Of a stretch of DNA of 64,000 nt, positions 35,004 to 47,574 are shown one piece after another (position 1 is the first letter of the stretch; every line of letters begins with the position of its first letter). Source of the stretch: Plasmodium coatneyi (Eukaryota; Apicomplexa; Aconoidasida; Haemosporida; Plasmodiidae). A model generated the notes under the pieces. That model saw nothing but the letters and a program-made list of their open reading frames with translations. It searched no databases and was not told the DNA's origin. The position numbers and the translations under genes were made by a program. The stretch spans positions 1,674,001 through 1,738,000 of the forward strand of contig NC_033567.1 in NCBI RefSeq assembly GCF_001680005.1. Direction: 5' to 3'.

Positions 35004-37167
35004 TGTTCCTGTAATTGTTCATATGTGTGGATATATTCTTCTGCATATATACCGTAAATTTATTCTACAGTGGTTTATGTGTGTTGTATGTATGTATTGT
35101 ATGTGTGTATAATGTGAATTTATATGTTAAAAATTGTCCCTCCTTAGTGTATTTATATATTCATTCATATATTCAAAGTAGATGTATGTGTGTGTGAGTA
35201 TTTTTGTTTGTTCTGGTAATGATTGTGCGTATGGAATTTTTTGTTTTATAATTATGAAATATGAATAAATAGCAAAATTTTTACTTGTTTAAATGATACA
35301 TATTGCTTAATTTCTGCATAGCGGTAACACATTAAGTATATATCTATGTCGAAATCATTACATATGTGCACATATATATAATTAATATGTAGGTAGGAAT
35401 ACTTAGTCCCTTATACAGAAGCATACCCATATAACAAAATAACACAGAGAAGAAGAATTTTAAATTCCTCATGTGCACTTTTTCTTTATTTTTCATCTAT
35501 GTGTTATAGTATTGTATGTTTTTCAGGTGATTATTGGAAGCAATGCATTATTATTATTTGTACAATTCACCATTTATTATATACATAAAAATGCAATTTC
35601 CTCGTGGAGAAAAATTCCACCATACAATGTTGGTGTAAGTTTTATTGTTATGTGCTTGGAGACGGGGAGTTGTGGTTAATTTAAAAATTGCTATCACATA
35701 TATATTGTGTAGTATACAGTTCATATGGAACAGATCCTTTTTTTTTTTTTTTCTCTTGCCTTCGTTTTTCATATACTTATTCATTAATATTGCATTGTAT
35801 TTCTTTATTTCATAGTATTATATTACTACCTTTACTCGATCCCCCCAACCCCCCCTCAAATGCTGCATATATAGAAAGGTGCGCAATTCCTTGCCCATCC
35901 CCCCTCTGTCCCTTAATTCATTTTTCGAGGGGGGTTCAAGGGTTTTAAAGGTCACAGGGTGTACGCGTGTTCTCTTAGGGGATATGCGTTTAATGTATAT
36001 GGAAGATTATATATGTATAATTATCTTCCTTCATGGAGTCGTAATTTATGGAATCACGATTTGTATAGTTATATATTGTAACATATACGGTGATAAGGAA
36101 TAAATGAATGAATATAGTTCACGGCACTATATATGTGCCTGCATCCACGTATTGAATATTATGAACATCCAAAATAATTTATTTTCGCATGAAATATATA
36201 TGCATAAGAACAAAATATTCCTGAATATGGAATGTACAGTACCGAACGTACACACAAATCCAGGAGCATCTATACGACATGAATGTTATACACACATATA
36301 TATAATGAATAATTGTTGAACTACGTCCCATACACACACACATACACACATTATCTACATATATATTTATGTGTGTGCAGTGTGCAGATTGCAACAGAAA
36401 TATTACAGCACAAAAGGAAATGGCGCACAATTAGATTTATGTATAGATTTGTGTGGAACATTACTACTACATCCATGTCCATTCTATACAAGATTTTTCC
36501 TCCTCAATATGGGTATTTACCCCCTTTATATATATATATGTTGGTATATATGTATATGTGTGTAACGGGTAAGGTGTGAGCAGGGTTGTGATTACACTAT
36601 TTGTACTTATAATGATAAGAAATTTTTATTCATGGTCCCTATCATATAAAATGTGCCATAAGTAGTACCAATCGGCACTGCAGCACACAAAGGAACACTA
36701 TTGGGCATAACTACATTGTAATGCCTTACAGTTGGATTCCACTTGTTCAGAAGGAGGAGAAGTACCTGTCTATGGTACTCCCAATATTTTTATTTCCCCC
36801 TTTTTCCGTATTCAAATTTTTCTACACTCCTGCAGATTCTCCATGGTGGAAACAGACATATAACCGATTATTCTGCTGCGAAATTGGGTAGTACACGATC
36901 CTATAAGCCTGTTACATGGATGAGATTTAGTTGTAACCACAGTGGGAGACAGTAATATGAAGTAAAAAGAGGAACTGGAAGATTATAGAATTCATGCACA
37001 TACAGCTCAATGGGCTCAACGTAATACAGAGTGGAGTTCTTCTAAGTTCTATAGTAAGAGTAGACTGAAAGAAATGAATATATGGGCATCACCATTTGGG
37101 ATGGTAAATAAGTTCTGTGTTGATGGGGTACCTTCCCGTCCCCCTCTTACACACACACTATCTATAT

Positions 37168-37212
37168 GTGGGGACTATATGTGGGGACTATATGTGGGGA
37201 CTATATGTGGGG
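37168..37212. repeat. 13-bp tandem repeat
   Basis: Three and a half copies of GTGGGGACTATAT followed by a G-run. Confidence 0.9.
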
Positions 37213-39018
37213 GAGGGGGAGGGAGGCAGTTACTTACTTCTAATGGTTTGTCGTTACAGTAAATTTCCTTCCCCCAAGGGAGGGAAGGAAGTAACCTGCC
37301 TAAGGAGGAAAGGAAGGAAAAAGATTCCTCCTTCTTCTTGAGGAAGAATGAACAACATTCTTTCTTCAGGAAGGAGAACACCCTTCCTAAGGGAACAGCT
37401 TCCCAGGTGGAAAGGGAACAACATTCCCTCCTTAAGGAAGGAACGAGAACAACCTTCCTTCCTCCCAGTTTAGACGATGGTATGTGACCGGTAGAAATGG
37501 CTTTTTCCTCTATTTCATTCTCAGAATATTTATTCATGCTCGGGGGGCAGCTTCATATATATATATATATATTAAGAACATTCCCTTCCACTGCTTCATC
37601 TTATACATGGAGGTATGTACAATATAGGAATTGCTACTAAAGGGGGACACGAGGGAATTTTGACCATCCTAGGGGCACCTTCCCTTAATTGTCCAATATA
37701 GGCCTCCTGAATTCTGTGCCCCTGTAGTTCTAAGGAGGTGAGACCGCGACAGGGGTCAAGTATTAGTTGTTTGCTTCTAACCTTTGGAGGTGGTCATTAA
37801 TGAAGAAGGTAGAGGACCATCCATTTTTTTTACTACTATGGAATGTAAAACCTCCATGTTAACAGAAGCTTATTACATTATTGTATATTATTCGAACACA
37901 CATATGTGCACACACGCAACATGCACCATCTACATTCACCATTTCACTTCAATTGAGTATATAATGTTATTTATGGAGTATTGTGCCCCCTTTATATGCT
38001 GGTATATTACCATGGAAAGTGTATGGGGTCCCTGTGCATTCAAAATGAATAGTATGCCACCCTCTTCCCTCTCACACTCATTTTTTTTTTTTTTTTTTTT
38101 TGTGTGTGTGGAATGCTCCAATTGCAAATTTATTACACCATTTTGAAAATACAGTATAGTTTTAATGGGGTGAAGTGGGATGAAATACATATAAACTGTT
38201 TTTCTCCTTTCCAGATGGTGACGGAACTCCTTAAATGGAATATTTACAACACTAGGAATAATGTACAGCGGAATGAATTGTTCCTACAGCATACCCCACC
38301 TCTGTTCCACATGTTTATCTATATGTCACTTATATATATATACATATATAAATAAACACTCCTTCTATATGTGCAAATTAATATTTTGAACCAAAGTACA
38401 CTCGTTCCATATGTTCAAATTAATATTTCAGTTTGCGCACACATAGAGTGGACGAACAAATATATTATGAAAAAAAAAAAAAAAAAAAAATGAAGTAGTA
38501 CTATGGTACATAAGAATATATATATATATGAGTTTAAGAGGAGAGTCGTTAAATAGTTAGTACAGAACCTTCCACTTAAATAAAAACGGAAGAAGAAGAA
38601 ATACATCACTATATATATAGAACGTATAATATAAATTAAAAAAAGAAAAAGAGAGAGTGAAGAAGATTAGCTCAAAAATAATAACACAATATATATATGT
38701 ACATATTATATATAAATGAACAACTCCATAATGTCCTTATCATAAAAATAGAATAAAAAAAGAATAATAAAAACGAAAAGCATAAAAAAACAAAAAGATG
38801 GAAGAAATAGAAAGAAAAAAGATTGAAAGAAAAAAAAAAGAGAAAAGAAGAACATCTTACATTCTTACATAAATAGTCAGTGAAAGGAAAAAGATATATC
38901 TATACGTATGTATATATATGTATATATATAACATATATACATATATATATACATATACGTATATATGTATATATATATATTTCGAAAGAAGAAAGGGGGA
39001 AAAACAGCACGCAACACA

Positions 39019-39070
39019 CAACATTTTTATAACACAAAAATTTCCTTATACAAGGCAAAAGGGGGGGAAA
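39019..39070 (+). promoter_or_regulatory. Upstream block conserved with 13776-13826
   Basis: Ends 80 bases before the start codon at 39150 and matches the upstream region of the 13912 KIR over about 52 bases with a single G insertion. Confidence 0.5.
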
Positions 39071-39149
39071 GAAAAAAATCATATATATATGTATACATAT
39101 ATATATACACACAAACATACACATATATATACACATATGCCCCTGAACA

Positions 39150-40842
39150 ATGGCAACAGAAGGGGCGAAGGCAAACGTAATCAACTTCATTTCCTACTCA
39201 AAATAGAGTTCAACAGTGTGTACGTACAACACCATATGATTAAAGGAATGAATAATAATAATATAGAATGTATGGGGACACATATATTTTTCCAATTATA
39301 CTTATAGATACAACATTTAAATTTACTCAATTCAAGGAAGGACTTATACGGAAATTTCCCAATGGTAAGGAACTCAATTCGGTGTAATAATCAAGGCAAA
39401 GTAGGAGAAGTTAAGGAACAAATAAAAGCTTATCTTAAAGCAGATAGCCATGCCGAGACCTACGCAGAGAAAATTGTAGAAGCATGGTGTTACATACATA
39501 ATCATGTGCATCCCACTAATTCCACTGATGATTGGTGTTATTATTTTTATTATTGGTTGGGAGGCATATTATCAAGTAAATTAAATGATACTAATATCTT
39601 CCAGGAAGCCATGAGAGCGATTTACGATGAGTTAAAAGTATTAATTACCCGAGGTGCGTGTAGAATATTATGTACTAATATTAACAAAGAAACCTTCGAT
39701 CCAAAGAAAATAATATATGACTACACTCAGGACCGCGAACTTCTTGAACTTTATTTACGTCAATTTAGCAATTCCTGTGATAGGGAGTTTTCCAGACACC
39801 TACAGAAAATTGTTCACACTTATGGGGCTGTATATACAAGTTGTGGGGGGAGTGCTACTACTACATGTTGTGCAGAATTTCAAAAAATATTCGAGGAAAA
39901 AGGGAAAGAAGGGAATTTAGAATTACCATGCACAACTCCAAAAAAACCGTCTGCTGGAGATGACTTCGACCTTGGCGACGCCGTGGTAGATGGTAAGTGG
40001 TATATTTATTTATGCTGCTACACTGCTTTATGATGGTGTGGTGGTAGGTGGGTTGTTAAGGGTGGTACGGTCGAAGGAAGGAGTGTTAGGGGTGGTGTCG
40101 TTAGGTGGAAGGAAGGAAGGTGATCTAAGGAGGGAGGTAGTCCATGGAAGGAGGTGGTCTAAGGAAGGGAAGGAAAGGGGGGTGGTCTAAGGAAGTAAAA
40201 AAGGAAAGGTTTAAGCGTTAAAGGAAGGATGGTTGTTAGGGTGGTTGGTGTTAGGTGGTAGGGGTGGAAGGTTGTTAAAGGTGATAGGTGTATTTTCCCC
40301 CTTGGGGGGGAAGTACACCCGAAGGGTGTATAAAAAAAAAAAAAAAAAAAAAAATATATATTATATTGAAATTAACTTTTGTATTTTTTTTGTTTTTAGG
40401 TGGAAATGACGATCCACCACCACCACCAAAACCTAAACCAAATCCCAATCCAAATCAAGCTGGTAGTAGTGGTAGTTTTAGTGATGCCGATTTAGCAGAT
40501 GGTGTCTCTGGTGGAGAAGGAAAAGGAGGGAGTGATGGTGGTGGTAGTCACAGAAATGAAAGGGAAGAAGCAGATGCTAGCAGCATCGTCCCTGGTGCTG
40601 TGTCTGGTGCATTGGCTGCAGTGGGACTACCTGCCTTAGCATACTTTTTTTACAAGTATAAATCACACCTCTTCTTCCTTAAGGGGAATAACTTCTCTGC
40701 GGGAGGAATGAGCGGAAGCAGAAGAAGTAAAAGGTCCCTCAGGAGAGAATTTAATGATTTTGAGGGGGACGACGACGACTACACCTCAACAACGGAAAAT
40801 TCATCCGAATATTCAATCCCATATACCTCATCCACCAGGTGA
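39150..40842 (+). CDS. KIR: KIR with host CD99-like segment
   Basis: Exons 39150-39176 (MATEGAKAN), 39308-39992 and 40400-40842; the second junction is phase 1; about 384 residues. Exon 2 opens IQHLNLLNSRKDLY and has AWCYIH, YYWLGG and YDYTQDRE motifs in a Cys-rich domain. From about residue 220 the protein departs from other KIRs: KKPSAGDDFDLGDAVVDG, then after the intron NDDP, a Pro-rich run with NPNPN, then SSGSFSDADLADGVSGGEG and an acidic end to about residue 296. This matches, in order and nearly residue for residue, the extracellular part of mammalian CD99 as I remember it. A KIR helix (ALAYFFYK) and a tail with RSKRSLRREF and a SEYSIPYT end follow without the usual last intron. CD99-like stretches in KIRs are described for P. 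knowlesi and suggested to be host mimicry. Confidence 0.92.
40020..40290 (+). repeat. G-rich minisatellite in CD99-KIR intron
   Basis: GGTGGTAGGTGGGTTGTTAAGGGTGG and GGTCTAAGGAAGG units, followed by a poly-A run (40331-40353), inside the intron that splits the CD99-like region. Confidence 0.9.
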
Positions 40843-42060
40843 TGTTAGAAGGTGGTTGGTGGAAGGAATGGTTGTTAGGTGGGAGGAAGGTGTTGTTAGG
40901 GGTGGTGTTAGGTGGGTTGTTAGGGCGATGGTAGGTGAGTTGTTAGGGTGAAAGGAAGGGGTCCAAGGAAGCAAGGAAAAGAGGTCTATGGAGAAGGAAG
41001 GGAAGGGTCTAAGGGAAGAGGAAGGAACGAGGGTCTAATGAGGAGGAAAGTATGAAGGAAGGGTTACGCATGTGCACAACGGTGTAAATTGTGCACATTG
41101 TACTCCTTTTCACTCATTATACAGCATAATGTATAACCATAAAATAGTTTCATAAAGCACTGTTTGGATGATAATAGTCCTAATAATATGCACATATATA
41201 TAATGATACATATGCATGCAAGAACAATACCTTTCCTAAAGAAAAAAAATTAATACACACTATAGAAACCTCTAAACAGCCACGACCCCTTAAATCTGTA
41301 GGTAAAATAAATTCCATCGCCCCCATAAACAAAAAATATATACAGGTAAAAGTATATAAGCACAAAAAATTTTTAGTTTTTTTTTTTTTTATATTTAACA
41401 TTATTTCCCCCCAAAAGAAAAAAAAGAAAAAAAAAAACGGGTAGTAATTTTTTAGTGTATACATGTATAAAAAATCCCATTGTTAAAAATGTGCAGATAA
41501 TTCGCCCTCCATGTATTGTACAACTATGAGTGTAGAATACATGGAGGTTGTGGGGGTGTTACACTTTTCTTCTCTGTTAGATAAAAAATACTGACCACCT
41601 TGACTAAATTTGAATATTATAATTATGGGTAATTAAAATAAACTTCTTTATCATTATTTTAAATTATATTATATAACACCTTCCACATGTGTTAGTGTAC
41701 ATTCTAATTTTTAAATTTAAAAAAAGGTAAAAAAAAGTTTAAAAATAAAAATTTTTTAAAGTAAAAAGTTTTAAATAAAAAAAAAAGTTTAAATGTAAAA
41801 AGTTTACACCTTCATACAGACACCCCTACAATAAAGCAGTGAATGAAATGCCGCGCACGCAAACAACTTCACAAACAACTTCACAAACAACGTCACAAAC
41901 AACTTCACAAACAACTTTATAAACACTTTGTAATTTAAGAAAAAGAAGAGAAAAATACACTTTTATTTTAAACTTATTTCATTTTAAAAGAAAAAAAAGA
42001 AGCAAACAAAAAAGTAAAAAGAATCAAGCAAAAAAACAAACAAAGAAGAAAAAAATTAAA
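40843..42060. other. Spacer, no gene
   Basis: Begins with the G-rich minisatellite (about 40850-41060), then AT-rich sequence. At 41864-41922 there is a tandem repeat with unit ACAAACAACTTCA. Confidence 0.65.
41864..41922. repeat. 13-bp ACAAACAACTTCA repeat
   Basis: Four to five copies, one with a C-to-G change, just upstream of the exported-protein gene on the plus strand. Confidence 0.9.
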
Positions 42061-42789
42061 ATGGCACCCCTTTCGAGAATTTTAATATTAACTTTCATTT
42101 TAATCTTCTGGCAATATGCAAACTATGTAGGATAAGAATTGTTACACCTATATAAAAAATATATTTGACATCACATATACATTATTATGGCGCACTTATT
42201 TTATTTTTTTTATTATAATACTTATATATATACTCCCCACAAGTTTTGAATGTCCATCACCCATCCTTTTTTCACCTTCGTACCTCCCCCATATTAGGTA
42301 ATTCCATTGGACATACTATACGATAATGGCACTAGTCAGAATGGTTCACTAAATATAATAACTGGAAGATCACTAATGAGTGAAACTGAAATGCGCAGAC
42401 CACAGAAGAGTAAATTTCTTGCTAGTCCTAAAGGAGGTCCTCCTGGAAATACCGCGTTGGATGGAAAGTCTAAAACATCAAATTCGAAGACTAAATCAGA
42501 AGAGTCACAATGCACAAAGAGCAAGGCGATGAATGAAAAAATGAAAAACGGACGCAAAGGATTCTTCAGTAAATTGGCATATGCTAGTAATAAAAATAAA
42601 GAATGGATATTTCTCGCATTGGCCATTATATTTTTTTATCCAGTAGCTCTGTATTGCATAGGCTTGTTCGTCAAAACTTATAATACCTTACCACCCTATT
42701 CATGGACTATATGTTACATTACAGTTCCTATAATTATGGTATATATATTATTGAGCGCGCTTGTGGGAACGTGCTCTTGGTGGAAATGA
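42061..42789 (+). CDS. Two-TM exported protein, two exons
   Basis: Exon 1 (42061-42126) encodes a hydrophobic leader, MAPLSRILILTFILIFWQY plus three residues; exon 2 (42298-42789) continues VIPLDILYDNG. About 185 residues. A GRSLMSE motif 41-47 residues in resembles a relaxed PEXEL export signal. A Lys/Ser-rich polar region ends KMKNGRKG. Two helices follow near the C-terminus (about WIFLALAIIFFYPVALYCIG and TICYITVPIIMVYILLSA), then CSWWK. The intron falls just after a Tyr codon, as in the frameshifted paralogue at 4656-5466. The architecture (leader, export motif, two C-terminal helices) is that of PfMC-2TM and Pv-fam type Maurer's-cleft proteins; I cannot name the exact family. Intact. Confidence 0.8.
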
Positions 42790-43477
42790 CAAAATATATG
42801 GAGTCAAAATTTAAAATGTAGAAAATTCCCAGAAAAAATATCATAAAAACAGAACTTACCAACAATCGGGAAGAATTGCACAAAAAAAAAAAAAAAAAAA
42901 AAAACTACTACATTCTAGTGCTACACTACTAAGGTCATAATGTGATTTTATGTTGTGATTTTATACATATATTTGTTAGATTACTTTTTTTTTTTTTTTT
43001 TTTTTTGTGCAATTTTTTAATATGTTCATGATAAGGGTTAATATACAAACCTTGTATAGTGTATACACCCGCACATCTATTTTTATAAATTACGATGTTG
43101 CTTACTCCTTCCCCATAGTACATATGACCCATCTATATATGTTTAACTTTTTTATTTGAATTATGAATTCTTAATGGATATTATGGAAAAGGGGGGTGAG
43201 GGGGGCAGGAAGGGGAAGCCCACTTTTCAATAATGGATAATTTCCACTATGTGTCTTATATATATGTGCACATAATGGCAGCATTTTTTTTTCTCTTTTT
43301 ATATATATAGAATGTTGCACTTTATTATAGTTCGCATGGAAGGGGTGAAGGAGTGAGGGACAAGGGGGTAGCACGTTACATTGCAATGTTCCTTATTCAG
43401 TGTTCTACATGCGCTACTTATAATATGGGAAAGCAGCAACAACAGAAGTAGATTCTAAATACTGTTTGGTAGGGTCA
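42790..43477. other. Intergenic, no gene
   Basis: AT-rich with poly-A (42881-42904) and poly-T (42987-43006) runs in inverted orientation. Nothing else recognised. Confidence 0.6.
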
Positions 43478-45571
43478 TTATGTAGGGTGATAAGCTACAT
43501 TCTTCCTTCTTCGTTCATCAACATTCTTCATTCTTCCTTTTCTTTGCCCAGGTGGTGATCTACCACGATCATATATGGTAGATGCACCATCTGTCGAATC
43601 TGTTGTTGTGGAAGCTGCCCTTGAGGCTACTGATGAATAATTAGCAGAATACTCCGTAGAACTGTCCCTTAGAGTATCAAAGTTTGATCTGGCCGATCTC
43701 CTGCTTCTTCCTCCGCTGTTGCTATTTCCAAAAGTGTGATTACCAAACCAAGAAGTTAAGAGACCGTACTGAAAGAAAGGGAAGAAAAAAAGAAAAAAAA
43801 AGGGGGGGTAGTATGCACACACATATATATACATATATATACATATGTTGACATATATATATATGCATATGGTGTCTATATATAAGTACATATATACATA
43901 TTTCAAATATATAATGGTAATAATTATGTTAATTACTTTATAGAAAGCATAAGCAATTGTTGGTATTCCTATAGAGGTTAGTGTACCAAATATAGCCGCA
44001 GCAGGGATGGTAATATTTGTACAATCTGAGGTGTATTTTAATTTGCACTTTAATTGTGATGGTGATAGAATGGAGTTGCTGCTAGGAGAAACATCTTCCC
44101 TCTGTTGGTGGAACCATCTATTGAATTCAGTACACCATGCTTTGTCAGAATGTGTACCACTTCCACCTCTGTCTCCACAATGTTGCCTCATTTGATTGTA
44201 TGCATCAACAGTGGTGGTTAGGTAGCTGGAATAGTCATACTTACAGTGACATTTGCCAGTTTTAGGTCTCCCTGCGCAATCCACTTGTGTAGTTGCATCT
44301 GCAGTTGCAGTTGCATATATGGTGTTGTAATCTTGCCTATATTCATATAATGCTTTCATGTGATTGAAAATGTCCCAAGTGATGTTGTCATTTTCATACA
44401 TAACCTTACATTTGTCATTAATTTGCAGCCCCTTGAGTTGTTCCAATTTGTTATAGACGTCTTTCATAGCGGTAGCAAACTGTGTAGAGTCGGTCATAGT
44501 GCTGAATAGCTCATTCCCTATCCAATAATATAAAGATGTACAATACTTCTCCTCAGATGATGCCTTGTCCTTTTCCTTCTTCGAAGAGGCAAGGCAGTAG
44601 GCTTTTACAGCCTGTTCCCCATAGCCCTGTACGTGTCCATATGAGGTCAATATACCCGTGAGTTCATTTTTTACTGTTTCTGCGTTCGTTCCACATTCAC
44701 TCTTCTCCATGGCACCACTGAATTCTTGGTGCATTTTGTGTGAAGGCAATTTACCCAGACACGTTTCCTACAAAGTGAAATAGAAATGTGGGATGTGGGA
44801 AGGAAGGTCCATTGTTAGGGTGGCGGTTGGTGGAACGAAGGGTGTTTCCTTCCTCCCTTCCCTTTCCCTTCCCTTTTGATGGGGAAGGAAGTGAGGGTGA
44901 AGTTATTATATTGATTGCACCTGTGCTCCTGGTGGTAACCCTGGAAGTTCCGGTACAGGTTGTAGTGACCCTGCTGTAGTATACATTGCCTCGTACAATT
45001 GTTGAGGAGTATATTTTCTATACCCTTCCGTAACCCCTACACAACCCTCACGCCTCCCTGTGTCTAGTGTGTCGCCACATTCTTGTTGTACCTTCTTATA
45101 TGCATCAGCAATTTTCTGTAAATAAGTAGCATATCTTTCACAATTGACCTTAGCTGAATCATCATGTCCGTTCCATGGTCCTTCACTTCCTAAGGAAGAA
45201 CTTTCCATTTTTTCCTTTATTTTATCAAAGAATTTTGCTGCGTTTCCATTCTTCTGTTCTATGGTACATTCCTTCATATTGAAGAATAATCCTAGCATTA
45301 CGGGTAATCCGCTTATAATACGCCCAAATTCATTTTCGTCTTGGATTTTTCCATATATTATGGTTCCCACTAAGTAATAAAAAATATCGCAGCGAGCTTG
45401 TTGATCGAGTTCCCCTGTTGGAATGCCAGATACACAGCACCAGGCGCGTAAAATATGATTCATGAAGTTTTCATCACGATGGTCCTGCTGTAATGACGAA
45501 CTTAGCATATGCTTATATCCATCTAAAGTTCCAGACAGCATATTGCAATAGAGTCCTCTTTCTCCCTCCAT
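43478..45571 (-). CDS. KIR: Two-domain KIR variant antigen
   Basis: Exons 44921-45571, 43937-44767 and 43478-43768, phase 0, about 590 residues. Domain 1 (1-217) begins at an ATG (MEGERGLYCNMLSG) after an in-frame TGA, has AWCCVSG and IFYYLVGT motifs, lacks the LPS start motif and much of the last third, and ends GAQ before a GTGCAA donor with no helix. Domain 2 (218-494) opens ETCLGKLPSHKMH, has AYCLASS, SLYYWIGNE and LYEYRQDYN motifs and a helix closing IAYAFYK. The tail begins YGLLTSWFGNH and ends NVAYHPT. The 153-base link intron has the size of a normal KIR first intron. Separate genes are possible, but domain 2 has no first exon between 44768 and 44920. Confidence 0.75.
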
Positions 45572-45793
45572 GACTTCCACTCATATTATTCAAAGGTGAA
45601 CTAATCAAAATTTTGCACTTTGTGCATGAACCTTGTGCATGAAACTTTGTAAATATATAATTCCAATGGGGGAGGAAAAAAATTTTTGCACATACATACA
45701 TGTACATACATGTGTATACATATATGTATACATGTATATATAGGTATATAGTTGTATATATATATATGTACATATGTAGATATATATATGTCC

Positions 45794-45824
<31 letters not shown>

Positions 45825-47124
45825 TATATGTATAGATGTATGTATGTACATGTATGTATGCTATTTTTTAATGTAGGAGAAGTAGTCCCTTTTAAGTGGT
45901 TTTCTTAGGGAGTGGTTCCTTAGGGAGTGGTTCTTGAGGCAGTGATTCCTCAGGGAGTGATTCCTCTTCTTCTCCTTTTATTATTAATATTATTATTTAT
46001 TAATATTATTATTTATTATTCTTGCTTCTGTTATTATTTCTTCTATATGTGTGATATATGTGTATGATGTGTATATGGAATAAAATTTATGTTAACAAAT
46101 TATTCTTTCATGTAGAGGAAATATGTATGAATATTTCGGGAAAATGGAAAAAAAAAGGGGAAAGAATCAAAATTTTTCGTTTATTATTCATTCATATATT
46201 TTAAATGTACTACTCCGTATGATTATGTAGGATACTACACTGTTATTCATTCTTCCTATTTATCATGTATATATATATATATATGAAGTGTGGAATTTTC
46301 TTCAGAATAATATATACCATGCGCTATTCTTTCTCCATATTTTATTATTATTGGAAGTGTTTTCAAAATATGATAACTTATGCAATGCACTGAATATGTG
46401 CATTGTGTTATGTACTATTTGAAGTTTCTCTATTCCTTTTTTTTAATGCATATTATGCTCTATATATTGATGTATTCATTACATTCCTTTCTTTCTCTAT
46501 TATTACACTACAAATAATTCATTTATGTAAGAAATATATACATTACACTACATTACCTGAGCTTCAATTATTTCCCCCCTCTTTCTAGCATTGATTTTAT
46601 TCTACATATAATTCCTACCTCTATTTTTCCTTTTTCATTTTTTCATGTTCCCCTTTTCATTTTATTATTTTTCACCTTCTTTTTCGTGCATTTTACGAAA
46701 GTGTATTCAATTTTTTTTTGTGTGTAATGTCAATATATAAGTGAAGTGAAAGGAAGTAAAAAAAAAAAAAAAGTAAAAAATAAACAAATGAAAAAGAGAG
46801 AAAAAAAAAAAAAGAAGAAAAATTTTTTTTTCCTTCCTTCCCCCTCTATTTCACTTTACTTTATTTTGACTTGAACCTGATGGGCCATCTTCTTTTATTG
46901 AAGGCCCAAAATTCTTATTTATTCTTTACATAAGTCTCTATGCTTAAAATTTTTTTCTTTCCTACTTTTTTTTTGTGAAGAGGTAAGCGCACTTTTTCCC
47001 CTTTTTTCCTTTTCTTCTGTCGAATTACAAATACTTCAGTTAAAATGATAAAAACGAATTGAAAAAAGGGGAAAGGAAAGGAGGGTCTAAGGAGGAGGAA
47101 GGAAGGGAAAGAGAGGGGAACATA
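45572..47124. other. Intergenic, no gene
   Basis: Has AT microsatellites (about 45690-45860), a 16-base-scale TTAGGGAGTGGTTCC repeat (about 45893-45970) and AT-rich spacer. Open frames are low-complexity. Confidence 0.6.
45893..45972. repeat. TTAGGGAGTGGTTCC repeat
   Basis: Four to five degenerate copies; later copies read CAGGGAGTGATTCC. Confidence 0.8.
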
Positions 47125-47528
47125 TTACGTACGCTGATAAGCAATATTTGTTTACCTTTGTTGTTTTTGTTCGTTCCTGTTGTTCCTTTGCCTTTGCGTT
47201 TGTTGTGATTGTTCTCTATTATTACTTGTTCTTGTGATAGATTGTGTGTCATATTCTGTTCCATACAGTGTAGAATCGTCGTCTGTTTTGGAACCAATTG
47301 CTGCAGAATCTATTGTTGAATTATACTCCGTTAACATGTCGTCAAAGTCATTTTCAATTGTTGTTCTTCTCCCTCTGCTTCCTCCTTTAAAATGACTACT
47401 TAACCATGAAGGTAGAAGGTTGTACTGCAAAAAAAAAGGAAAAAAAAGAAAAGTAAGTGGAAAGGGTGATATAGACATGCACTATATATATATATATATA
47501 TACGTTTATATATGTTTATACATATGTA

Positions 47529-47574
<46 letters not shown>

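Larger units (their letters stand above)
35004..39149. other. Long spacer with unexplained coding-like island
   Basis: No KIR or SICAvar exon was recognised. About 36370-37500 differs in texture from ordinary spacer: fewer homopolymers, higher GC, and several adjacent open stretches flanked by plausible splice sites (36722-36840, 36842-36955, 36967-37090, 37290-37490). A 13-base repeat with GTGGGGACTATAT lies at 37168-37212. The rest is AT-rich, with poly-T at 38080-38100 and poly-A at 38470-38490. A block conserved with 13776-13826 lies at 39019-39070. Confidence 0.55.
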
